Shown here: piece by piece, positions 51,473 through 60,600 of the stretch
How the letters are laid out: the number at the start of each line of letters is the position of its first letter
Numbering within the stretch: position 1 is the stretch's first letter
Assembly (NCBI RefSeq): GCF_003633615.1
Contig: NZ_RBKU01000001.1
Coordinates: 3,472,001 to 3,536,000, forward strand
Origin: Mucilaginibacter gracilis
GTDB lineage: Bacteria; Bacteroidota; Bacteroidia; Sphingobacteriales; Sphingobacteriaceae
Length of the DNA stretch: 64,000 nt
Direction of reading: 5' to 3'
Made by a program: the position numbers and the translations under genes
The notes under the pieces: model-generated
What the model was told of the DNA's origin: nothing
The model's database searches: none
Seen by the model: only the letters and a program-made list of their open reading frames with translations

Positions 51473-51949
51473 TTACTCAACAACCAGCACACCATCTGCC
51501 ATAATATGGATGTCTTTTTTAGGCTCAACAATGCTGGCTATTTCGTCTTTGGTTTTTCCGGCGTCGGCAGCATAATGCCTTAGCTCGGTTACCGATGTTT
51601 CGTTTAATTTGGCAACACCTTCAACCACAACTTTTTTACCTACAATGTTTTGAGGCATAAAAAATGCATAATCGGTAAACTGAACCATAATAGGGCTGCT
51701 GCCATCAAGCTGTTTAATTTTCATAAAGCAGCCTTTCTTTTTACAAACCTCAACCACTTCGCCGCTTATCTTACCTTTATAAACCGAATCTTTACTCAGT
51801 TCGGTTTTAAGGGCGGCAACACCAACAGCTTTATCGGCCGTAACGGTTTTGCCATATGTAACGCCCGCCCTGGCAGGTGTAATTTTGCTTTGCGCAAAGG
51901 TTACGGAGCTTGCTAATGCAAAAGCAATAAATAATATAGTTAATTTCAT
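51473..51949 (-). CDS. DUF4920-containing exported protein
   Basis: A 158-residue protein. The start at ATG 51949 is chosen because a signal peptide (MKLTILFIAFALASSVTFAQ) begins there; an upstream in-frame ATG would add 21 unlikely residues. The DUF4920 domain covers about 40-145, with VYKGKISGEVVEVCKKKGCF, MVQFTDYAFFMPQNIVGKKV and VTELRHYAADAGKTK. The CKKKGC motif and Met-rich strand suggest a small OB-like fold, possibly metal-binding. Function is not established. It lies 32 bases downstream of the broken methyltransferase gene on the same strand and is divergent from the two-component genes. Confidence 0.88.
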   Translation of the reverse strand: MKLTILFIAFALASSVTFAQSKITPARAGVTYGKTVTADKAVGVAALKTELSKDSVYKGKISGEVVEVCKKKGCFMKIKQLDGSSPIMVQFTDYAFFMPQNIVGKKVVVEGVAKLNETSVTELRHYAADAGKTKDEIASIVEPKKDIHIMADGVLVVE

Positions 51950-52169
51950 TTTGGTATAATTACGGTTACGCAAATTTATAGTATTTTTATTAATCGGCAC
52001 ATATAAAAACAAACCGCGAAAGGGCGTAACGCAGCCATAGTAAAGTATATGATTTAGAATGAATTAATGCAGATTTAAAATGTGTTTGAAAGAAATTACC
52101 TTAATAGCCCCACATTGATGTTTAACCGATGAACAATAATGCCATATTTGTACAAAATAGCCCAGTAAA

Positions 52170-52847
52170 ATGAACCGCATTTGCCTTGTTGAAGATGAGC
52201 ATAAGGTAGCAGCCTTTATTAAAAACGGACTCGAAGAAAACGAGTACCTTGTTAATGTTGCTACAGACGGCGCCCGTGGCATTGAACTTATTGACAGTAA
52301 CAACTACGACCTGCTGATTTTGGATATTATGTTACCCCTTGTAACCGGTATTGATGTTTGTAAGCACGTGAGGCAAACTAACCCGCATATACCCATCCTT
52401 TTTCTGTCGGCAATTGGCGCTGTTGAAGACAAGGTGCTTGGCCTTAAAGCCGGTGCCGACGATTACCTTGTAAAGCCTTTCCATTTTACCGAATTGCTTG
52501 CGCGGATAGAAGCCTTGTTGCGCCGCCAAACTATTGACAGGCCCGAGGCCGAAATACTTAAGTTTGCCGATTTGGAATTAGATACAGCCAGTAAAGCAGC
52601 GCGCCGCAATGGTAAATCAATCACCCTAACGGCCAAAGAATATGCCCTGCTGGAGCTGTTTTTGCGTAACCAGGGTAAAATATTGAGCCGCCAGTTTATT
52701 GCCGAGCGGGTGTGGGGTATTGGCTTTGATACAGGTACCAACTTTATTGATGTATATATTAGCTTTTTACGCAACAAGATAGAAAAGGGCTTTGACGGCA
52801 AACTGCTACACACCGCTATAGGCATGGGCTACATTTTAAAACAATAG
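52170..52847 (+). CDS. OmpR/PhoB-type response regulator
   Basis: A 225-residue two-component regulator. The receiver domain (1-118) has acidic EDE near residue 7-9, the phospho-acceptor Asp in YDLLILDIMLPLVTGIDVCK (near residue 52), Ser/Thr in PILFLSAIGA and Lys in DYLVKPFHFTELLAR. The C-terminal winged-helix domain (about 130-225) contains ARRNGKSITLTAKEYALLEL and VYISFLRNKIEKGFDGKLLH, then TAIGMGYIL. It belongs with the histidine kinase whose start codon follows directly. The pair resembles CusRS-type systems, but the stimulus is unknown. Confidence 0.95.
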   Translation: MNRICLVEDEHKVAAFIKNGLEENEYLVNVATDGARGIELIDSNNYDLLILDIMLPLVTGIDVCKHVRQTNPHIPILFLSAIGAVEDKVLGLKAGADDYLVKPFHFTELLARIEALLRRQTIDRPEAEILKFADLELDTASKAARRNGKSITLTAKEYALLELFLRNQGKILSRQFIAERVWGIGFDTGTNFIDVYISFLRNKIEKGFDGKLLHTAIGMGYILKQ

Positions 52848-54227
52848 ATGAAGATAAAAGATCGTCTTTCTTTATACTTCACACTCCTCAGCATTATTAT
52901 ACTGGTTGTAGGTATAGGCTCGGTTTACTTCACCATTCTTAACATTTTACGGGCTGAGTTTTTTATCCGGCTTAAAGACCGCGCTACAGTTGCCGCCCAG
53001 CTTTATTTAAAGGCCGACGAGGTTTCGCAAGATTCGTTGGCGCTTATCCGTAACCATTATTTCGAGAAGATCCCAACTGAGGTGATCCGTATTTACGATT
53101 CAAAGAATAACGCCCAGTTTATACTGCAAAACGACTCTGTTGGCCGCAATACCTTTGTAAAAAAAATAGTTGAAAAGGTGCGCCGTAACGGTTACCTGCA
53201 ATATATAGATGGCGAAAAGCAGGTTGTTGGCATCTTTTTTAAGGATAACCAGGGCAATTTTGTTGTATTGGCATCGGCCCGCGATACCGCCACCGAGGCG
53301 CACATGCAAAACCTGCTCGAAACCATGATAGTGATATTTTTTGTCATCATTGTTTTGTGCTTTTTAATGGGCCGTTGGGTGGCAAACAGCCTGCTTTCGC
53401 CAATAAACCAGGTCATAAGTCGTATGCAAATCATCAGGGCCAACAACCTTAATATGCGTGTTGACGAAGGTAGCGGTAACGACGAGATTAGCCTGCTTGC
53501 CCGTAATTTTAATAACCTGCTTGAGCATTTAGAAAACGCCTTTGAGCTGCAAAAAACGTTTGTAGCCAATGCATCGCACGAGTTGCGTACACCTATAACC
53601 AGTATTATTGGCGAGGCCGAAATAGCACTTGCCAAAGAGCGCGAACCCGCCGAATATCAAAGAGTACTGCGCTCGGTTTTGTTTGACTCGGAACGATTGG
53701 GACATACCATAACCGGGTTGCTGGAGCTGGCCGAAATTGACATGGATTTTTCGCGCGCAACGCTTACACCGGTACGCATTGACGAGGTATTGTGGGAACT
53801 TTGGACCTATTGGAACGAAAGGCTAAAAGTAAACGCCCTTTACATTGAAATGGACAAGGTAATTGCCGACGAAAATGCACTTATCATTAACTGCAATAAA
53901 TCGTTAATGTACATTGCACTTAACAATATCATCTCCAACGCTTTCAAGTTTTCGGGCAACCAGCCCGTTAAATGTATTTTAAGCAGTGCCGATAATCAAA
54001 TTAAAATCGACATTGAAGATACCGGGTCGGGTATTAAGCTTGAGGATATGCCTAACCTTTTTAAACCCTTTTATCGTTCAAAAAGTGTGGCGCAAATTCC
54101 GGGGCATGGGCTGGGTTTATTTATCGCCAATAGCATTATTTCGCTGTATAATGGCACGCTGTCTGTTAAAGCAAACCAAAGCAGCGGCACCACATTTTCT
54201 ATCCGCTTTACGGTGTATCACGAGTAG
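52848..54227 (+). CDS. HAMP-domain sensor histidine kinase
   Basis: A 459-residue inner-membrane kinase. Membrane helices lie at about 10-32 and 160-182 and flank a periplasmic sensor of about 125 residues. A HAMP domain follows (about 183-235), then the HisKA motif FVANASHELRTPITSIIGEA with the phospho-accepting His, and an HATPase_c domain with N-box NNIISNAFKFSG, G1 IEDTGSGIK and G2 GHGLGLFIAN. Its ATG directly follows the stop of the response regulator gene, so the two are coupled. Its stop lies four bases from the convergent modC end. Confidence 0.95.
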   Translation: MKIKDRLSLYFTLLSIIILVVGIGSVYFTILNILRAEFFIRLKDRATVAAQLYLKADEVSQDSLALIRNHYFEKIPTEVIRIYDSKNNAQFILQNDSVGRNTFVKKIVEKVRRNGYLQYIDGEKQVVGIFFKDNQGNFVVLASARDTATEAHMQNLLETMIVIFFVIIVLCFLMGRWVANSLLSPINQVISRMQIIRANNLNMRVDEGSGNDEISLLARNFNNLLEHLENAFELQKTFVANASHELRTPITSIIGEAEIALAKEREPAEYQRVLRSVLFDSERLGHTITGLLELAEIDMDFSRATLTPVRIDEVLWELWTYWNERLKVNALYIEMDKVIADENALIINCNKSLMYIALNNIISNAFKFSGNQPVKCILSSADNQIKIDIEDTGSGIKLEDMPNLFKPFYRSKSVAQIPGHGLGLFIANSIISLYNGTLSVKANQSSGTTFSIRFTVYHE

Positions 54228-54231
54228 TGAA

Positions 54232-54846
54232 TTATAAGCGCAACTCTGCGTTGGCAATAAAAGCTAATTCATCGGGGTTGTGGCTAACTATTAAACAAGT
54301 GCAGCTTAATTCATCAATAAGTACTTTCAATTCGTTAATAATTACACCGCGCATATCCTGGTCAAGTGCCGAAAACGGTTCATCCATCAGCAATATCCTG
54401 GGCTTTATGGCCAGTGCCCGCAAAATAGCCAGTCGCTGCTGTTGCCCGCCCGATAAATACTGCGGTTTGTGCTGTTGCAATGTTTCCAGCCGGCCAAAGT
54501 GTAACAAGCGGTTTATCCATACCTTATCATCAGTGGCATATTGCAGGTGCTTTACAACCGTCATGTTAGGGAAAAGCGCATAATCCTGAAAAATAAACCC
54601 TACCTTGCGTTGCTGTGGCAATAGGTTCACTTTTGCCTCGCTATCCAGCCATACATCGTTACCAACCCTTATTTTGCCCTTTTGGGGAACAACCAGCCCC
54701 GCAATTATTTTAAGCAGCGTAGTTTTACCACAGCCCGATGGCCCGTAAATTTTAGTAACGCTGTTTAACGCAATTTGAGCCTTTACCTTTAAAATTGTAT
54801 GGCCCTGGTAGCTGCGCATTTTCTGCTCTATATCAATAGCTATCAT
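54232..54846 (-). CDS. modC: Molybdate ABC transporter ATP-binding protein (short form)
   Basis: A 204-residue ABC ATPase. Walker A is GPSGCGKTTLLKIIAGL, the Q-loop is VGFIFQDYALFPNMTV, the signature is LSGGQQQRLAILRALA, and Walker B is ILLMDEPFSALDQDM, with the switch His in CLIVSHNPDEL. It lacks the C-terminal MOP/TOBE domain of classical ModC, so it is about 150 residues shorter, a form known in Bacteroidota. The assignment to molybdate rests on the adjacent permease and binding protein. Its start overlaps the modB stop by four bases. Confidence 0.9.
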   Translation of the reverse strand: MIAIDIEQKMRSYQGHTILKVKAQIALNSVTKIYGPSGCGKTTLLKIIAGLVVPQKGKIRVGNDVWLDSEAKVNLLPQQRKVGFIFQDYALFPNMTVVKHLQYATDDKVWINRLLHFGRLETLQQHKPQYLSGGQQQRLAILRALAIKPRILLMDEPFSALDQDMRGVIINELKVLIDELSCTCLIVSHNPDELAFIANAELRL

Positions 54847-55514
54847 TCCAGCGGGCTTTTTGAGTTATACTTATTGAATATAAAAACAGCCATCACGATA
54901 ATAAACGTTAAGGCAAACAACACCAGCGAATAGTTATTGGCACTGGCATAATCCATGTTTTCAACAGCATCGTAAATGGCTATGGATGCTACGCGGGTAG
55001 TGTGGGGGATGTTTCCGCCAATCATCAGCACCACACCAAACTCGCCCAAGGTATGAGCAAAGGTGAGTACAATTGCTGTTAACAGCGATGTACGGATGTT
55101 TGGCAGTAATACCTTAATAAAGGTTTCCATGCGGCTTTTGCCGAGTGTGTATGATGCCTGCGAAAGCGACAAAGGCAATTGTTGCAATGCCGATTTGATG
55201 GGCCCTATCATAAAAGGCATACTATAAATAACCGATGCCAGCACCAAACCCTCGAATGAGAAAACGAGCCTGACATTCAAATGAGTGGCCAGCCATTTAC
55301 CCAAACCATGCTGCGGACTAAAAGCGATAAGCAAATAAAACCCCAATACCGACGGTGGCAAAACCAAGGGCATGGTAATTAATGCTTCTATAATAATTTT
55401 ACCAACAGAACGCCCACGCGACAGCCAATAGGCAAGCGGCAAACCAACAACAGCAAGCAGCAAGGTTGTTATACCTGCCAGCTTTAAGGTTAACCAAATT
55501 GGCGACCAATCCAT
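54843..55514 (-). CDS. modB: Molybdate ABC transporter permease
   Basis: A 223-residue inner-membrane permease with five membrane helices. The permease loop that contacts ModC is SLSQASYTLGKSRMETFIKV, and GEFGVVLMIGGNIPHTTRVA is the conserved ModB segment after it. The N-terminal SPIWLTLKLAGITTLLLAVV opens the first helix. It lies between modA (29-base gap) and modC (four-base overlap), and the three form one leftward operon that imports molybdate or tungstate. Confidence 0.94.
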   Translation of the reverse strand: MDWSPIWLTLKLAGITTLLLAVVGLPLAYWLSRGRSVGKIIIEALITMPLVLPPSVLGFYLLIAFSPQHGLGKWLATHLNVRLVFSFEGLVLASVIYSMPFMIGPIKSALQQLPLSLSQASYTLGKSRMETFIKVLLPNIRTSLLTAIVLTFAHTLGEFGVVLMIGGNIPHTTRVASIAIYDAVENMDYASANNYSLVLFALTFIIVMAVFIFNKYNSKSPLE

Positions 55515-55543
55515 CAGTAACAGGCTATTTTATTGTTCTTCAT

Positions 55544-56299
55544 TTAATCCGTATGGTAACCATATTTTTTAAATATAGCTTTCGCGGATGAAGATAGCAG
55601 GTATTTATAAAATTTTTGAGCCTCGGCGGCATAATTATCTGCACCGTGTTTTAAAACAACCACGCCTTGCTCTATCGGGGCATATAGTTTCGGGGCAACC
55701 ACGGCATAATAAAGCTTTTTGCTTTGCCCCGAATCGTAAATAAACGATTGGCTGGTGAAACCCAGCGATACAACATCGTTAAATATATAGGTATTAACTT
55801 GGCTAATGCTTTCGCCGGTAACTATTTTTGGGCTCAGTTTATCTAACAATTGTAGCTTTACCAGGGCCTCCTTGGCGGCCTTGCCATAGGGGGCGGTAGT
55901 GGTATTGGCTATTGCCACCTTAGCAACGCTCTGTTTTAAAACCAGTTGTTGCCAATGTTTAACATCAATGTTTTCGGTGCTGCAAACTATCAATATACCC
56001 CGCGCGTAAACCACAGGCTTTTCAGTTGTAAAACCATATTTATACAAAGCATCGGGGAAACTCATATCTGCCGAAAGGAAAACATCAAACGGCGCACCGT
56101 TTTTAATCTGCGCAACCAAATTGCCCGATGCACCAACAATTGGCTCAACCGCAATACCTGTTTTGCTTTTAAAATCGGCATCCAGCACCTTAATAACCGA
56201 TTGCAAATTTGCCGCCACAGCAACTTTTAAACTCTGCGAAAACGCACTGATATGCAATGCGATACATAACGTAAATGCAAATATTTTTTTATGGTTCAT
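55544..56299 (-). CDS. modA: Molybdate ABC transporter substrate-binding protein
   Basis: A 251-residue periplasmic binding protein with a signal peptide (about 1-21, CIALHISAFSQS). The family signature appears as LKVAVAANLQSVIKVLDADF, EPIVGASGNLVAQIKNGAPF and DVFLSADMSFPDALYKYGFT. These hold the oxyanion-binding Ala, Ser and backbone groups. The first gene of modABC. There is no Mo-box or Moco riboswitch that I can recognise in the leader. Confidence 0.93.
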   Translation of the reverse strand: MNHKKIFAFTLCIALHISAFSQSLKVAVAANLQSVIKVLDADFKSKTGIAVEPIVGASGNLVAQIKNGAPFDVFLSADMSFPDALYKYGFTTEKPVVYARGILIVCSTENIDVKHWQQLVLKQSVAKVAIANTTTAPYGKAAKEALVKLQLLDKLSPKIVTGESISQVNTYIFNDVVSLGFTSQSFIYDSGQSKKLYYAVVAPKLYAPIEQGVVVLKHGADNYAAEAQKFYKYLLSSSAKAIFKKYGYHTD

Positions 56300-56676
56300 G
56301 GGTACATATGGGTATTAATTTAATGTTATTCGCCATCTGTTATTGCAAAGTGCAACGCCACCGCCCACCCGGTTAAACAGCTACATTAAACACAACCAAT
56401 GGCCCATTCATATAGCAGATGGGTTTTTATTCCCTCCTCGGGGAGGGGGTGTGTTAGGTTGTGATTGGCAGGGAGGGGTTTATTCGCCCTGCTTTTGCAT
56501 AAACCCCTCCCTGCACCCTCCAGTTCGGAGGGAATCGCACAGGCCAACGTTTAAAACCTACCTTCTGCATAACATGGTTAATACAGCAGGGGGGGAAATA
56601 AGGTGATTTTTTTTCAATACTTTTCACAATTGTCGTTTCAAAAACCTTTCACACAAAAATAAGCAAAATACGCTAT
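56300..56676. other. Intergenic region with a long palindromic repeat
   Basis: No gene is supported in these 377 bases. It holds the promoter side of modA and, from 56430, the palindromic repeat described separately. An ORF of 87 residues across the repeat is an artefact of its GC-rich sequence. Confidence 0.6.
56430..56534. repeat. Long palindromic intergenic repeat (nested hairpins)
   Basis: Outer arms TTCCCTCC (56430-56437) and GGAGGGAA (56527-56534) enclose a perfect 16-bp stem, GCAGGGAGGGGTTTAT (56468-56483) with ATAAACCCCTCCCTGC (56499-56514), around a 15-base loop. Smaller hairpins form at each shoulder. Its base composition differs sharply from the surroundings. Repeats of this CCCTCC type are common between genes in Sphingobacteriaceae, which is general knowledge not tested here. 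Located between modA and the reductase gene, both reading leftwards. Confidence 0.65.
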
Positions 56677-57300
56677 TTATCGCTTCAAAATCTCCAGTGC
56701 TTCGCCGCAAGTTATCTCCTTATTATAAAGCTCGGCGTTAGGTTGCTGCAATTTGCCGCCATTGTGCAGGGTACCCGTGTTAATTCCGCCAAAGCCAATT
56801 TCCTCAATCAATCTCGATACCTTGGCCTTTGCCGCTTCGTCATCGCCGGCATAAAAAATGGCGCGCCGTTCCTGCAAGGGTAATTCTTTATGCGGGCCGT
56901 TGGCCAGGTGTGTAAAATGAATGGTGTTAAAAGCCTTTACTATTTGGGCACCTGGCAACCGCTTTGCAGTTTCCTCACTCGATGTACTTTCGCCCAAATC
57001 AACAACTTCACCGTTTGTTTGATAAGGGTTCATGGCATCTATAACAATCTTGTCTTTCAGGTTTTTGGGGTCGGGCAGGGCCTCGGGCTTTATCCACGGC
57101 ACAGCTAATAATACCATATCTCCAAACGCAGCAGCATCGTTAACGTCTAATGCTACAGCATTGTCTCCCAGTTTTTTAACAATATTTTTTAATGATTCGG
57201 GCCCTCTCGAATTACTTATGGCCACCTGGTGCCCGGCTTTAATAAATAGCTGTGCCACAGTTACGCCTATTTTTCCTGCACCAATAATCCCTATTTTCAT
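56677..57300 (-). CDS. NADPH-dependent F420 reductase-like NAD(P)-binding protein
   Basis: A 207-residue Rossmann protein. The N-terminal motif MKIGIIGAGKIGVTVAQLFI and the second strand HQVAISNSRGP mark the F420_oxidored/ProC-like NADP-binding fold. Next come DMVLLAVPWIKPE, KIVIDAMNPYQT and IVKAFNTIHFTHL, typical of the group annotated as NADPH-dependent F420 reductase in organisms that lack F420. The true substrate is unknown. It is a single gene with its own promoter region (57301-57699), and reads away from gltB. Confidence 0.87.
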   Translation of the reverse strand: MKIGIIGAGKIGVTVAQLFIKAGHQVAISNSRGPESLKNIVKKLGDNAVALDVNDAAAFGDMVLLAVPWIKPEALPDPKNLKDKIVIDAMNPYQTNGEVVDLGESTSSEETAKRLPGAQIVKAFNTIHFTHLANGPHKELPLQERRAIFYAGDDEAAKAKVSRLIEEIGFGGINTGTLHNGGKLQQPNAELYNKEITCGEALEILKR

Positions 57301-57699
57301 TTTCTGTTGGTATAAATAATAGTAAACTAAAACATTTTTGGGCTTGGCTTTATCCTCAATAGCATGTGCGCCGGCTCAACACTAATACAATTGCAGGCTA
57401 GTTATGTTTTTAAAAAGAGTGTGCTTAAACATAATTTTAACAGGCTTGCCTGTTTTTACGAATTATTGATATAAATTCTATTGATTATGTAGGCTTTATA
57501 TTATGCTAACATACTATTATTATGTAATCTTAATTTCGCTTTTATTAAATAAATTGGTTTTTTATTGTTTATTTGGTAAATTTTCAATCTAAAACCCATC
57601 ATTTTTTATATTTTTTTAAAAATTATTTAATCCTTTTATAATTTATTCTGTTTGTTTAACTTCGTTATTACACCTTTTTATAGAAGGCTTTAACAAGCT
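57301..57699. other. AT-rich divergent intergenic region upstream of gltB
   Basis: Nearly 400 bases with no gene. The right half (57480-57670) is extremely AT-rich and probably contains the gltB promoter. The best -7-like match, TAACTTCG at 57657-57664, has one mismatch to TAnnTTTG and no TTG at the usual distance upstream. No binding-site palindrome was recognised. Confidence 0.5.
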
Positions 57700-60600
57700 A
57701 TGGAACAAACCGATTCTCACCAGCAGGGCTTATACCGCCCCGAATTTGAACACGACTCATGCGGTACAGGGTTTATTACTAACATTAACGGGCATAAATC
57801 TAACCAGATAATTATTGATGCGCTTACCATTTTAGAAAACATGGAGCACCGCGGCGCTTGCGGTTGCGACCCGCTTACAGGCGACGGCGCAGGTATTTTA
57901 ATACAACTGCCCCACGAGTTTTTTATGGAAGAGTGTACCAGCCTCGAAATTAGCCTGCCCGAACCGGGCGAGTATGGTGTTGGGATGATCTTTTTCCCTA
58001 AAGATTCGGTAATTAAAAAGGCTTGCCGCACCATAATTAAAAACGCCATCGAAAAACTGGGCTTAATTAACCTGGGCTACCGTAAGGTACCTGTTGATAA
58101 TTCGGGCATTGGCGAAACTGCACGCGCTGCCGAGCCGGATATTGAGCAATTGTTTATAGCCCGCCCACACCATATTACCAATGCCGACGATTTTGAGCGC
58201 AAACTTTACGTATTGCGCCGCTTTATTACCAAAACAGTTAAAGAAACATTACAGGAAGCCGATTTGTTCTATTTCACATCGCTATCCTGCAAAACCATTA
58301 TATTTAAGGGCCAGTTAACTACTTACCAGGTTCGCCAGTATTTTACCGATCTTTCCGATCCGCGTATGGCATCCGGTTTTGGTATGATTCACTCGCGTTT
58401 TTCTACCAACACCTTCCCCTCATGGCGTTTGGCGCAGCCATTCCGCATGATAGCGCACAATGGCGAAATCAATACTCTTACAGGTAACTTAAACTGGTTT
58501 TACTCCGGTTTAAAATCGTACATGTCGCCCTACTTTACGCAGGAAGAAATGGAAATGTTGTTACCGGTAATTGATAACAACCAGTCCGATTCTGCTTGTC
58601 TGGATAACATTATCGAGATCCTATTGCATTCAGGCCGTTCATTACCGCACGTAATGATGATGCTGGTTCCCGAAGCATGGGATGGCAACGAACAAATGGA
58701 CCCGATAAAAAAGGCGTTCTATGAGTACCATGCCACATTAATGGAGCCCTGGGACGGCCCGGCTGCCATATCGTTTACCGATGGTAAGTTGATAGGCGCA
58801 TTGTTAGATCGTAATGGCTTGCGCCCTCTGCGTTATGTTATCACTAAAGATAACCGCGTTATTGCGGCCTCCGAAGCTGGTGTTTTAGCCACCCTGAGCG
58901 AAGGCGATGTTGTAAGGAAAGGCCGTTTACAACCCGGTAAAATGTTCCTGATTGATACCGAACAGGGCAAAATTATTACCGACGATGAGATCAAGCGAAA
59001 AATAACCTCAAAACAGCCTTATGGCCGTTGGTTAGAAAATTATAAGATACGTTTAGAAGAATTGCCCGAGCCACGCTTGTCGTTCTCCAATTTATCTGCC
59101 GATTCTGTTTTCCGTTACCAGCAGGTATTCGGTTACTCGCGCGAAGACATCGAAACCATTGTTTTACCAATGGCGGTTGATGGTAAAGAGCCTATCGGCT
59201 CTATGGGTACCGATGTGCCATTGGCCATTTTGTCTGATAAGCCACAGCACCTGTCCAGCTACTTTAAACAATTTTTTGCCCAGGTTACCAACCCGCCGAT
59301 AGACCCTATCCGCGAGCGTTTGGTAATGAGTTTGGCCACCTTTATAGGTAATAACGGCAATTTGTTGGATGAGGATAAAATGCATTGCCATTGCGTAACG
59401 CTTAAACAACCCATCCTAAACAATCACGAACTGGAAAAACTGCGTAGTATTGATACTGGTTTGTTCCACGCAAAAACACTGCAAACCTATTTCAAGGCCG
59501 ATGGGCAACCAGGCTCGTTGGAAAAGGGTATAGCAAGGCTTTGCCGTTATGCCGAAGATGCAGTTGAAGATGGTTTTGAAGTATTGATTCTTCAGGATCG
59601 AGCTATCGATTCGGAACACGCACCTATACCTTCGTTAATGGCGGTGTCTGCCGTACATCATCACCTCATTAAAAAGGGCTGCCGCGGTTCGGTGGGTTTA
59701 GTTGTTGAAGCCGGTGATATTTGGGAAGTACACCATTTTGCGTGCTTACTGGCATTTGGCGCAAGCGCAATTAACCCATACCTGGCCCTGGCTACTATTG
59801 ATACCCTAAAAACCGACGGTAAAATTGATGCCAGCCTTGATACCAAAACACTATCAAAAAACTACATCAAAGCTGTTAGCGATGGCTTGTTAAAAATATT
59901 CAGTAAAATGGGTATTTCAACCTTGCAATCATACCACGGTTCGCAACAGTTTGAGATATTGGGCTTAAACAAAAGCGTGGTTGATAAGTATTTTGTTGGC
60001 GCCGTTACCCGTATAGGTGGCTTAGGTACCGATGATATTGCCCGCGAAGCTTTATGCAAGCACAAAATTGGCTTCGGCGAAACCAAAGATAAAAAACACA
60101 TATTGCCCGAAGGCGGTATTTACCAGTGGAAACGTAGGGGAGAGGCTCACTTGTTTAACCCAACAACCATCCACTTATTACAACACGCTACCCGCACTAA
60201 CGATTACAGCGTTTATAAAAACTACGCCAAGGTAGTGAACGAGCAAAGCGAAAAGCACTTTACCATTCGTGGTTTGCTTGATTTTGCTCATCACCGCGAA
60301 TCGATAAGTATAGATGAGGTAGAGCCTGCCGAAAGCATCATGAAGCGGTTTGCTACAGGTGCCATGTCGTTCGGGTCTATCTCGCACGAGGCGCATAGTA
60401 CTTTGGCCATAGCCATGAACCGCATTGGCGCAAAAAGCAATACCGGCGAAGGCGGCGAAGACGAAATGCGCTATGAGCGTTTGCCTAACGGCGATTCGAT
60501 GCGCTCGGCCATCAAGCAAATTGCTTCGGCACGCTTTGGGGTAACCTCAAACTACCTTACCAATGCCGACGAGTTGCAAATTAAAATGGCGCAAGGTGCA

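Noticed and set aside
56343..56606. An 87-codon ORF across the palindromic repeat
   Set aside because: The frame owes its existence to the GC-rich inverted repeat, contains no recognisable domain and has no ribosome binding site.
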